From: Deinococcus sp.
GTDB lineage: Bacteria; Deinococcota; Deinococci; Deinococcales; Deinococcaceae
Length of the DNA: 7,231 nt
Reading direction: 5' to 3'
NCBI GenBank assembly: GCA_028287665.1
Contig: JAQBPF010000149.1
Span: 1 to 7,231 of the forward strand
Below the pieces are notes generated by a model. It searched no databases. It was given only the letters and a program-made list of their open reading frames with translations, and was not told the origin of the DNA. This document shows, in pieces, positions 1 through 7,231 of the stretch. A program made the translations under genes and the position numbers. Position 1 is the stretch's first letter; each line of letters starts with the position of its first letter.

Positions 1-544
1 CGGCATTGACCGAGCCTGCGAACCAGCCCTCGATCATGTACTCACCGGGCAGCAAGTCCAGATCACGGGTGTACTTCACAGCCTCGCCCACACCCGCCGT
101 ATCGGTACGGAAATCCTGGGCGCACAACCTGGGTTCTCCGGCCACTGGATACACCACTTCCCGCGTGCCGACCCGCAACACCCGCACCAGCGGCGCAACG
201 GCGCAGTTCTGGTCGTTGTCGCGGGCTGCGCCGAGTTGCACCGCCTTGGGGCTGGTATTGGTGACCTTCAGGGTCAGTGACACACGCCCTGTCACACTGC
301 GGGGCGCGGTCAGGGTGGCCGTCAGGCCAGTTGGAACGGCCACCGGGTCAGGCGCTACACCCACCGGACTGCTGACCGGAATGGAGCCGATGGGGATAGG
401 CGCGGGTTCTGCAAAAATAGGCTGCCAGTTCTCTGTGGCTGGAGTGGTGGGAGACAGCTCGGGCAGAGACACGGCCCCCACAGAGGTTGGCCCCAGCACA
501 GGCCAGAGCAACAAGGCAGCAAGCAGGGCGGGGCGACAGGTCAT
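1..544 (-). CDS. Secreted BsuPI-like domain protein (partial, C-terminus beyond left edge)
   Basis: The frame is open from an ATG at 544-542 down to the left edge, giving 181 residues with no stop; the true C-terminus lies outside the window. Residues 1-24 form a typical signal peptide: a short Arg-containing start, a Leu/Ala-rich core and a small-residue exit near SVGA. A Pro/Ser-rich stretch (about 25-70) follows. Residues about 72-176 look like a beta-sandwich with the pattern of BsuPI-type (intracellular proteinase inhibitor) domains: SLTLKVTNTSPKAVQL, then a segment ending LLPGEYMIEGWF. Cys114 and Cys141 could form a disulphide after export. GGAG lies only 2 nt before the ATG; an upstream in-frame GTG at 592-590 would spoil the signal peptide, so the ATG is preferred. 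The gene lies 101 bp downstream of the amidase on the same strand, so both may be co-transcribed. The function is unknown; a proteinase-inhibitor role is not shown. Confidence 0.75.
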   Translation of the reverse strand, partial: MTCRPALLAALLLWPVLGPTSVGAVSLPELSPTTPATENWQPIFAEPAPIPIGSIPVSSPVGVAPDPVAVPTGLTATLTAPRSVTGRVSLTLKVTNTSPKAVQLGAARDNDQNCAVAPLVRVLRVGTREVVYPVAGEPRLCAQDFRTDTAGVGEAVKYTRDLDLLPGEYMIEGWFAGSVNA

Positions 545-626
545 AGCTCCAGGGTACGGGGAAAGTGTGACGGCGGGCTGATAGAACCGCACGGAGGCTG
601 CGATTGCTCAGAGGCCGACTGGATGG

Positions 627-644
627 CCTTGCCTGGGTGCAAGG
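627..644 (-). terminator. Hairpin just after the amidase stop; weak terminator candidate
   Basis: Immediately past the amidase stop codon there is a perfect 6-bp inverted repeat, CCTTGC (627-632) and GCAAGG (639-644), with a 6-nt loop. A second hairpin, AGGCC (612-616) with GGCCT (625-629), overlaps it, so the two are mutually exclusive. Neither is followed by a T-run on the minus strand, so this is not a canonical intrinsic terminator. It could attenuate read-through into the downstream secreted-protein gene or stabilise the amidase mRNA end. Confidence 0.3.
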
Positions 645-645
645 T

Positions 646-2646
646 TCACTGCCCGCTATAAAACGCCACGATTCCGCCTGCAATGGCCTGCGCCAACCGC
701 TCCTGCCCGCCCAGGTCCATCAGGATTCGCAGGTTGCCGGGGTCAGTCAGATACCCGGTTTCGATCAGCAGGCTGGGTTGCGTGGTGGGGCGGGTCAGGG
801 CCAGATCCGCGCCGGGTTTCAGGCCCGCACCGGGACCCAGATCGGGCAGGGTGCGGCGCAGTGAGGCCAGAATCTGGGCCGCCACGCCCTGCGCCTGCGG
901 ATGCGTAAAGTACACCTCCGGCCCCCGGATGCCGCGTGGGTCACGCCCGTCTGGAAGGGCATTGGCATGGATAGATACCAGCAGATCCGCGCGGGCTGCT
1001 TCGGCCATCTGCCCCCGCTCATACAGCCCCAGCGTGACATCGGTGGTGCGGGTCAGGGTGACCGCCGCCCCCTGCGCCCTCAGCAGTTGGGCCGTCCGCA
1101 GCGCAATGGGCAATGTCAGGCCTTTTTCGGGCACGCGCAGGCTGCCTGCCCCGCCCAATTGCGTGCCGCCGTGGCCCGGATCAAGGGCAATGGTTCGTCC
1201 GGCCAGGGGTTGAGCCGGGCTCAGCGTGGGCGGACGGCGCACCGTCAGCAGCAGGTCTGCGCCGTTGTAGTTGGCCCCAAAGCCCCAGGCCTGAGCCGTG
1301 TTCAGGTCCAGCACCAGACGGAAGACCCCCACTCCAGCAGGCGTGACCGTGAGACGTGCCAGCAGCGGATCGGCGGGCAGTGTGGGCACCACAGGCGGCA
1401 CCGAGAGGCCGTACAGCGTGAGCGTCAGCCTGCGCCCTTCCTCGCTCTGCTCCAGCGCAAAGGGCACGCGCAGGCCTCCCAGCGGCACGCGCACACCCAG
1501 ATCGGCGGCGGGAAGGGGGTCCGTGGCCATCGGGGGAACAGTGGGGGTCACGGGTGCAGGGCTGCCCTGCTTGGGACGCGGCGCTTGCGGCAAAAGTTCG
1601 GGCAGAGTGGGCGTGGGTGTGGCCGGGTCAGCGGGAAGGGGGGCCGACTCGGGCGCGGAGGGTTCGGGCGGGGGAACGGAACCGGGCGAAGTCGGCAGAG
1701 GCAAGACCTCTGGCAGGGACGAAGGAACGGCGGGCAAGCTGTCCAGCGTTATGCTTCCTGCCGTGCCCACACGCGGCGCACCGGGAGTCAGCGCCACCTG
1801 TGCCGCCGTGACCAGCGCCGATATGCCGGGGGCCAGCCGCACACGCAGGTCGTTGCCCTGCCGCCCCACAGCGGCAAACGTCATGCCCCCACGGGGATAC
1901 AGCAGGGGGTCGCCGCCGAGGGTGGTCAGCACATTTTTGCCATCGTTGAGGCCCAGCCCGAGCACGGTGCCGGGGCGCTGGGTGGCTGTGCGGGGGCCAG
2001 TGGCGGTACTGGTCAGGCGTCCGGGGGCGGCGGCAGCTGTGGTGCGCCCATCGCGGCCCGTCAGCGAAACGGTGAAGGCGGCATTCTGCACGCGGGCTCC
2101 ACCGGCCAACAGGTAGGTGGCCGAATATTGACCGGCTGGCCCTTCCTGCATCGGCTGGACCGCGCCGCCGGCCAGCCGGAAGGTGGCCCGCCCGCCCGGC
2201 GACCCCCGGAAGTTCACGGAGACGCTCCGTTCAGCAGGCGAATCGGCAGCAACGTCCCAGAATTCGCGGTTCTCGCGGGGGGTCAGGCTATCCCGGTCCA
2301 CGGCGGTGGGCGTGGCAGGCAAGGCGCGGGGCAGCGTCCGGATCACGCGCACCGTGTGGCTGCCCGATTGCCCCCCCTTGGACGCCACCAGACGCAGGTC
2401 GTTCGTCCCCACCCGCAGCGGCCACCACAGCATAAAAAGACCGTCTGCACCCACGGGCGCGGCCTGCCCGCTGACCTTCAGGGTGGCTCCCGGCGTCACG
2501 CTGCCTTCCAGAATCACGTGGTCAAAAGCCAGGCGGTACTCGGCAGGCGGATAGGCCACAAAGACATCGGGCGCGGCGTGGGCACTGGACATCAGGGGCG
2601 CCCAGAGGAGGGCGAAAGTCAGGGCAAGGCGGGACGGCAACGGCAT
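646..2646 (-). CDS. N-acetylmuramoyl-L-alanine amidase (Amidase_3, zinc-dependent), secreted
   Basis: This enzyme would cleave the amide bond between N-acetylmuramic acid and L-alanine in peptidoglycan, as in cell separation or wall turnover. Residues 1-24 are a signal peptide ending in AHA, so it acts outside the cytoplasmic membrane. Residues about 27-105 look like a bacterial Ig-type domain, about 140-210 a second beta-rich domain, and about 212-300 resemble an SH3-like fold. A Pro/Ala/Ser-rich spacer spans about 301-380, followed by an AMIN-like segment (about 383-471), which in this family targets the wall. The catalytic domain is about 484-663. The expected zinc and catalytic residues are all present: His492 in DPGHGG, Glu507 in PEKGL, His560 in VSIHAN and Glu629 in LIETGYLTDP. 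At 666 residues it is longer than AmiC-type enzymes (about 400) because of the extra N-terminal domains. No clear Shine-Dalgarno precedes the ATG; the signal peptide supports this start. Confidence 0.93.
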   Translation of the reverse strand: MPLPSRLALTFALLWAPLMSSAHAAPDVFVAYPPAEYRLAFDHVILEGSVTPGATLKVSGQAAPVGADGLFMLWWPLRVGTNDLRLVASKGGQSGSHTVRVIRTLPRALPATPTAVDRDSLTPRENREFWDVAADSPAERSVSVNFRGSPGGRATFRLAGGAVQPMQEGPAGQYSATYLLAGGARVQNAAFTVSLTGRDGRTTAAAAPGRLTSTATGPRTATQRPGTVLGLGLNDGKNVLTTLGGDPLLYPRGGMTFAAVGRQGNDLRVRLAPGISALVTAAQVALTPGAPRVGTAGSITLDSLPAVPSSLPEVLPLPTSPGSVPPPEPSAPESAPLPADPATPTPTLPELLPQAPRPKQGSPAPVTPTVPPMATDPLPAADLGVRVPLGGLRVPFALEQSEEGRRLTLTLYGLSVPPVVPTLPADPLLARLTVTPAGVGVFRLVLDLNTAQAWGFGANYNGADLLLTVRRPPTLSPAQPLAGRTIALDPGHGGTQLGGAGSLRVPEKGLTLPIALRTAQLLRAQGAAVTLTRTTDVTLGLYERGQMAEAARADLLVSIHANALPDGRDPRGIRGPEVYFTHPQAQGVAAQILASLRRTLPDLGPGAGLKPGADLALTRPTTQPSLLIETGYLTDPGNLRILMDLGGQERLAQAIAGGIVAFYSGQ

Positions 2647-2695
2647 AAAGCAGGGTCTAGCACGACAGGAGAGCGGCTGGATGTGGACTGCAAGA

Positions 2696-2711
2696 TGTAG
2701 AAAAATTTACA
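2696..2711. promoter_or_regulatory. AT-rich TGTA/TACA inverted repeat in the divergent intergenic region
   Basis: The 97 bp between the amidase and the RelA/SpoT-like gene are GC-rich except for an AT patch holding a near-palindrome, TGTAGAAAAATTTACA. Its arms TGTA and TACA match perfectly, with one more matched pair inside. It lies 50 bp upstream of the amidase ATG and 33 bp upstream of the synthetase ATG, a suitable place for an operator or for core promoter elements in either direction. I found no convincing -35/-10 pair here on either strand; TGGACT (2684-2689) with an 18-bp gap to TACAGA (2708-2713) is a weak plus-strand option. Its regulatory role is inference. Confidence 0.35.
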
Positions 2712-2743
2712 GAACTCTGCTCAGGTCGTCCGGCTGACCTATC

Positions 2744-3892
2744 ATGAGCACACCCATGAACGACGATCTGCTGCGGGCTTACCGGGAGGCACTGCCGGAC
2801 TATGAGGCACTCAGAGACGCGGCGGTGGCCCACACCACGCGCCTGCTGACAGCGGCGGGCCTCAACATTCACCACATCACGGGGCGGGTCAAGCGGGCGG
2901 GGAGTCTGGAGGACAAGTTGCGGCGCAAGGCGGGCCGTTACGAATCGCTGGATGACGTGACCGATCTGGTGGCCGTGCGCGTCATCACCTACTTCGAGTC
3001 GGATGTGGGCGTGGTCTCGCGCCTGATCGAAAAACACCATGAGGTGGACTGGAATCACTCGATAGACAAATCGAAGATGCATGACCCCGACCGATTCGGC
3101 TATATGGGCGTGCATTACGTGGTACGCGTGCCGGAAGGCGGCTTGCAGGGCGGCGGGCTTGAGGTCAGTGGACGCCTGGCCGGGGCCAGATTCGAGGTGC
3201 AGATTCGCTCCATTCTTCAGCACGCCTGGGCCGAAATCGAGCACGATCTGGGCTACAAGAACCGCGACGCCGTGCCGCGTGAGGTGCGCCGACGCTTTTA
3301 CCGGCTGGCGGGCCTGCTGGAAATGGCCGATGAAGAATTTATGGCCCTGCACCGCATGACCCGCGACTACGCTGCCACCCTGCCTGAACGGGTGGCCGCC
3401 ACCCCCGACGACGTGTTCATCGATGCCCAGAGCATGACCCACCTGCTGACGCTGCCGCCCGTGCATGATCTGGATACGGCGGTGGCGCGGGCGCTGGGCG
3501 TGCGCCTGCTGTCTCATTGGTCGGACCCCGAACGCCCGCAGCGATTGGCGAGCCTGCTGCATTACGTGGGCGTGCGCTCAGTGGGCCTGCTGCACAAGGA
3601 ACTCAAGCGCAACGAGGACGAGATCACGCGCTTTGCAGCAGCGCTGATGCCCCGGCTGCGGCAGGCGTGGACTCCGGCAGGCGGCGCACGCCCCGGCACC
3701 AGTGTGGTGCATTACGCGCTGCTGCGGGCGTGCAGCAACGCCAGCCTGGAACCCGGCGAAGTGGTGACGTTGCTCGATCTGAGCGGCGCGAACAACGAGG
3801 CGCAGATGGTGCAGGCCGTACGCGAGGTGTATCAGGAAGTGACGGGCACACCTCCGGCGATCCTGGCTCCCCCGGCTGCCACCACCGGATGA
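2744..3892 (+). CDS. RelA/SpoT-domain (p)ppGpp synthetase-like protein with a C-terminal extension
   Basis: It probably transfers pyrophosphate from ATP to GDP/GTP to make the alarmone (p)ppGpp in the cytoplasm. The synthetase fold covers about 25-185 with its key motifs: R48, K50, S54 and K58 (basic ATP-binding segment), D74 in DLVAVRVI (metal site), GYMGVHY at 119-125 with the guanine-stacking Tyr120, and EVQIR at 151-155 with the catalytic Glu151, then [12 protein letters not shown] at 161-172. There is no HD hydrolase domain before it and no TGS or ACT domain after it, so it is not a long RelA/SpoT. At 382 residues it is also much larger than small synthetases (about 200-260). The last 180 residues are mostly predicted helical and I do not recognise them. 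ATG 2744 has no Shine-Dalgarno; a second ATG at 2756 (Met5) is equally possible. Some single-domain relatives are toxins that modify tRNA, so alarmone synthesis is likely but not certain. Confidence 0.85.
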   Translation: MSTPMNDDLLRAYREALPDYEALRDAAVAHTTRLLTAAGLNIHHITGRVKRAGSLEDKLRRKAGRYESLDDVTDLVAVRVITYFESDVGVVSRLIEKHHEVDWNHSIDKSKMHDPDRFGYMGVHYVVRVPEGGLQGGGLEVSGRLAGARFEVQIRSILQHAWAEIEHDLGYKNRDAVPREVRRRFYRLAGLLEMADEEFMALHRMTRDYAATLPERVAATPDDVFIDAQSMTHLLTLPPVHDLDTAVARALGVRLLSHWSDPERPQRLASLLHYVGVRSVGLLHKELKRNEDEITRFAAALMPRLRQAWTPAGGARPGTSVVHYALLRACSNASLEPGEVVTLLDLSGANNEAQMVQAVREVYQEVTGTPPAILAPPAATTG

Positions 3893-3894
3893 TC

Positions 3895-3930
3895 TGCCAA
3901 GACATTGCATTTGCCAAGAAATGTGCCCAA
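3895..3930 (+). repeat. Short direct repeats upstream of the homocitrate synthase promoter
   Basis: TGCCAAGA occurs at 3895-3902 and again at 3912-3919, 17 bp apart start to start, and a degenerate third copy, TGCCCAA, lies at 3924-3930. The array begins 2 bp after the synthetase-like stop codon and ends 5 bp before the -35 box of the next gene. Tandem sites at such spacing upstream of a -35 fit an activator binding site. GCATTT (3907-3912) and AAATGT (3919-3924) could also pair as a small hairpin with one G-T pair, but this has no T-run and makes a poor terminator. Confidence 0.4.
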
Positions 3931-3935
3931 CAAAC

Positions 3936-5178
<1,243 letters not shown>

Positions 5179-5179
5179 G

Positions 5180-5740
5180 ATGAAGCTCAGCCGGGGTTCG
5201 CCCACTGCGCTTAAACGTGAAGTCGAGCGCCTGCAACATCTTCCAGTGACTTATAAGCAAGTGGGCGTCACGCTGGAAGCGAGCGGGAAGCAGCAGAAGC
5301 TGTACACGGTCTGGCTCGGCAGCGGAGACGCCACCTTCCAGCAGGCACGCGCCGCGCTGAGCAGCTGGCAGACGCACCGTTCGACGTGGCTTCAACTGTT
5401 TCCGGCTTCAAGCCCGCCCGCTGAAGGCCAGACCGTTCTGGTGCTGCTGAAGACGGCTGGCCTGTGCCTCAGCTTCGGCTGCCGGGTGGTGCGGGTGATC
5501 GATGAGGCGCGGAGATACGGCTTTGTATACGGCACGCTGCCGGGCCACCCGGAGAGCGGCGAGGAGCTGTTTGTGACCGAGTGGCAGCCGGATGACCGCG
5601 TGAGTTTCACGCTGAGCGCCGTCAGTGTGCCCGCCAACCTGCTGTATGCGCTGGGGCGGCCTGCTGGCAACTTCATGCGGCGTCTGGGCACCCGGCAATA
5701 CCTGAGCGCCATGCAGCGAGCAACTGAGAGAATAAGGTGA
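5180..5740 (+). CDS. DUF1990 domain protein
   Basis: A 186-residue protein that fills nearly its whole length with a DUF1990 (UPF0548-type) domain. Visible family signatures are GSGDATFQQARAALSSWQTH (47-66), SFGCRVVRVID (98-108) and the hallmark YGTLPGHPESGEELF (117-131), followed by a Ser/Pro-rich strand (SFTLSAVSVPANLLY, 142-156) and a basic C-terminal helix. There is no signal peptide or membrane segment, so it is presumably cytoplasmic. The biochemical function of the family is unknown to me; the fold is thought to be START-like, which would suggest a hydrophobic ligand pocket, but that is inference. The ATG lies 1 bp after the homocitrate synthase stop (TGAGATG), so its translation is probably coupled to that gene. 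Its stop overlaps the next start (TGATG). Confidence 0.85.
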   Translation: MKLSRGSPTALKREVERLQHLPVTYKQVGVTLEASGKQQKLYTVWLGSGDATFQQARAALSSWQTHRSTWLQLFPASSPPAEGQTVLVLLKTAGLCLSFGCRVVRVIDEARRYGFVYGTLPGHPESGEELFVTEWQPDDRVSFTLSAVSVPANLLYALGRPAGNFMRRLGTRQYLSAMQRATERIR

Positions 5741-6660
5741 TGACTCCTCTTCCCTACCGCGTCTACGCCGCTCCCCGCACCGAGGGCGGCAAACTGGTTT
5801 CGGTCTTTCCCAGCGCCGCCGGTGACCTGCAAGCGCTGGCGGCAACGGCTGGCACGCCGCTGAGCGTGTTTATCGAGCGTCTGGACGAACACGGCGCACA
5901 CCTGCGCGTCTTCACGCCTGAGCGCGAAAAAGGTGAATCCGACAGCGCCGCCCTCGCCGCGCTGCACCATCTGTTCGCGGCGGGCCAGATTCCCGACGTT
6001 TCGAGCGTCCACATGAACGGCCAGGAATTCCCGGCCCAGCTCTGCGGCGGCGAATGGCTGCTGGGGCAGGGGGATGTGCATGTTTCAGACGCGCCGCTCG
6101 GTGGCCCCCTCACCCCGCTGCTTTCCGCAGCGCCCCTCTCCCTTCCCTCACGGGTGGGACCCCTTCACAGGGGGCGAGGGGAACTCCACACGGACGCACC
6201 CACAGCCGATTTCAGCATTCTAGGATTCACGCCGGAGCATGTGCAGATCGCTTCGTCAGGCCGCCCGAATCTGCTGCTGGAAGTGCCGGATCTGGCGACG
6301 TTGACACGCCTCACACCCGACGCCGAAAGTGTCCGACAGCTCGGGCAGGCCACCGGCACCACCGGGCTGATTGTCTACACGCTGGAAGCCCCGCGCGCCG
6401 ATGTCAGCTTCCGGGCGTTCGGGCCGCTCAAAGGTTTTTACGAGGACGCCGCCAGCAGCAACATGTTCGCCTGCCTGATAGGGGCGCTGAGCGTGCGCGG
6501 GCTGCTGCCGCCGAACGAGCCGCTGGTGCGCGGCCTGCAGATGATGCCGGGGCTGCCGTCGCGCCTGACCGCTCAGTACGTGCCGCAGGCGGACGGGGCG
6601 AGTGACGTGTGGGTGGGCGGAAACGAAACGCTGATAGAACCGCCCGAGCTGGAAGGATGA
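5740..6660 (+). CDS. Divergent PhzF-family protein, probably without the usual active site
   Basis: A 306-residue protein with the two-lobed layout of PhzF-type isomerases/epimerases. Lobe one contains LRVFTPE (55-61) and SDSAALAAL (67-75), where the family has R-FTP-E and a GHATLA motif. Lobe two contains FRAFGP (224-229) and EDAASSNMFACLIGAL (235-250), where the family has the FAP, EDPATGSA region. The glutamate of the family's SET-F catalytic motif seems missing: LSVFIE (41-46) stands there, and the GHAT histidine is also absent. It may bind a ligand or act on an altered substrate. Residues 123-148 are a low-complexity Pro/Leu/Arg insert encoded by a palindromic repeat. The ATG at 5740 overlaps the upstream stop (TGATG), with GAGAG 9 nt before it; a GTG at 5737 would add one residue. 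The next gene overlaps its stop. Confidence 0.72.
   Translation: MTPLPYRVYAAPRTEGGKLVSVFPSAAGDLQALAATAGTPLSVFIERLDEHGAHLRVFTPEREKGESDSAALAALHHLFAAGQIPDVSSVHMNGQEFPAQLCGGEWLLGQGDVHVSDAPLGGPLTPLLSAAPLSLPSRVGPLHRGRGELHTDAPTADFSILGFTPEHVQIASSGRPNLLLEVPDLATLTRLTPDAESVRQLGQATGTTGLIVYTLEAPRADVSFRAFGPLKGFYEDAASSNMFACLIGALSVRGLLPPNEPLVRGLQMMPGLPSRLTAQYVPQADGASDVWVGGNETLIEPPELEG
6106..6181. repeat. C/G-rich imperfect palindrome (REP/SNR-like) inside the PhzF-like gene
   Basis: The left arm (6106-6120, CCCCTCACCCCGCTG) pairs with the right arm (6168-6181, CAGGGGGCGAGGGG) over 6, 4 and 3 bp with one mismatch and one bulged base. Internal hairpins are GCTGC/GCAGC (6117-6121 with 6127-6131, loop TTTCC) and CCCCT/AGGGG (6160-6164 with 6169-6173, loop TCAC). 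CCCCTC recurs at 6133-6138. The base composition (C-runs then G-runs) differs sharply from the flanking codons and resembles dispersed palindromic repeats such as REP elements or the small noncoding repeats described in Deinococcus. It is read in frame as about 25 residues of low complexity. No second copy exists in this window, so dispersal is inference. Confidence 0.6.
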
Positions 6661-7231
6661 CCGAGAATTCAGCGCCCCTGACCCAGACGCCCCCGACCTT
6701 CAGCGATCTGCGGCGCGATTTCTCGTTCTCGGCGGTGCTGGCGGGCTTCATCTCGGTGGTGGTGGGCGTATCGAGCAGCATCGGGCTGGTGATCGCGGCG
6801 GCGCAGGCGGCCCACCTGACATCTGCTCAGACGTCGAGCTGGATTCTGAGCATCTACATCGGCATTTTTGCCAGCGGCGTGCTGCTGACGTGGCGATACC
6901 GCGCCCCGGTTCTGACGGCCTGGACGACGCCGGGGCTGGCGCTGGTGGTGTCGCTGGCAGGGCACCTCAGCTTTTCCGAGATCGTCGGGGCGTATGTGGT
7001 GAGCGCGGCGCTGATCACCGCGCTGGGCGTCAGCGGGGCCTTCGAGCGCGTCACCTCGCGCATTCCCGCGCCGCTGGCCGCCGCGATGCTGGCGGGCGTG
7101 CTGCTTCCCTTCGTGCTGAACGCCTTTAAAGCGCTGCCGGGATCGCCGCTGCTGGTGGGCGGCATGATAGCGGCGTATCTGCTGGGCCGCGCCCTGCTGC
7201 CGCGCTACGCTGTGCCGCTCGCTCTGCTGGC
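6657..7231 (+). CDS. BenE-family (benzoate/H+ symporter-like) transporter, partial at right edge
   Basis: The frame is open from ATG 6657 to the right edge, giving 191 residues of an integral membrane protein of about 390. After a polar N-terminus (1-20) there are hydrophobic segments at roughly 24-49, 61-78, 84-102, 108-128, 140-157 and 168-189, about half of the expected helices. BenE family signatures are FSAVLAGFISVVVGVSSSIG (24-43), SSWILSIYIG (60-69), APVLTAWTTPG (83-93) and RIPAPLAAAMLAGVLLPF (135-152). Members import benzoate with protons, but many homologues lie outside benzoate operons and their substrate is unknown; no benzoate-degradation gene is seen here. The start overlaps the PhzF-like stop (ATGA), and GGAAGG abuts the ATG directly, suggesting translational coupling more than independent initiation. 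Context with a lysine-pathway gene raises the possibility of a carboxylate or amino-acid-related substrate. Confidence 0.88.
   Translation, partial: MTENSAPLTQTPPTFSDLRRDFSFSAVLAGFISVVVGVSSSIGLVIAAAQAAHLTSAQTSSWILSIYIGIFASGVLLTWRYRAPVLTAWTTPGLALVVSLAGHLSFSEIVGAYVVSAALITALGVSGAFERVTSRIPAPLAAAMLAGVLLPFVLNAFKALPGSPLLVGGMIAAYLLGRALLPRYAVPLALL

Noticed and set aside
6..581. A 191-residue plus-strand open frame at the left edge
   Set aside because: The minus strand encodes a signal peptide and a BsuPI-like domain over the same bases; the plus-strand translation shows no motif.
901..2700. A 599-residue open frame on the plus strand
   Set aside because: It lies opposite the amidase gene, whose domains and catalytic residues are clear. 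The translation is Gly/Arg/Gln-rich with no recognisable motif, as expected of an antisense shadow in GC-rich DNA.
2657..3562. A 301-residue open frame on the minus strand
   Set aside because: It is antisense to the RelA/SpoT-like gene, rich in His/Gln/Arg, without any family signature; the plus-strand gene has all synthetase motifs.
3907..3924. Hairpin GCATTT/AAATGT as a terminator for the synthetase-like gene
   Set aside because: The stem is short and AT-rich with a G-T end pair, and no T-run follows.
6428..6965. Minus-strand open frames opposite the PhzF-like and BenE-like genes
   Set aside because: They are Arg/Ala/Pro-rich shadows without motifs; the plus-strand proteins match known families and have overlapping start/stop junctions.

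Overview
The window reads as chromosomal DNA of a GC-rich Deinococcus-Thermus bacterium, most likely a Deinococcus. The strongest pointer is the homocitrate synthase at 3982-5178. It closely follows the Thermus-type enzyme of the alpha-aminoadipate route to lysine, a pathway typical of that phylum among bacteria. This taxonomic call is inference from protein resemblance; there is no rRNA in the window. No tRNA, CRISPR array, IS element or phage gene was found, and gaps between genes are all about 100 bp or less.

Left part (1-2646, minus strand): two genes for exported proteins lie head to tail. A 666-residue N-acetylmuramoyl-L-alanine amidase has a signal peptide, Ig-like and SH3-like regions, a long proline-rich spacer, an AMIN-like segment and a C-terminal Amidase_3 domain with all four expected zinc/catalytic residues. 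Downstream of it, and cut by the left edge, is a secreted protein with a BsuPI-like beta-sandwich domain. This is a cell-envelope block.

Centre (2647-3981): a 97-bp divergent intergenic region with an AT-rich TGTA/TACA inverted repeat separates the amidase from a plus-strand gene for a RelA/SpoT-type nucleotide pyrophosphokinase. That protein has no HD hydrolase, TGS or ACT domain but carries about 180 extra C-terminal residues. It is followed by an 89-bp gap with short direct repeats and a good sigma-70-type promoter.

Right part (3982-7231, plus strand): the promoter drives a tightly packed run of four genes: homocitrate synthase, a DUF1990 protein, a divergent PhzF-fold protein and a BenE-family transporter (cut by the right edge). 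Junctions are a 1-bp gap, a TGATG overlap and an ATGA overlap, so co-transcription and translational coupling are likely. Why lysine synthesis should be coupled to these three is not known to me and is the main biological question here.

The most unusual sequence is a roughly 76-bp C-rich/G-rich imperfect palindrome at 6106-6181. It sits in frame inside the PhzF-like gene and looks like an intergenic palindromic repeat that has become coding sequence. The same protein appears to have lost the catalytic residues of the PhzF family.
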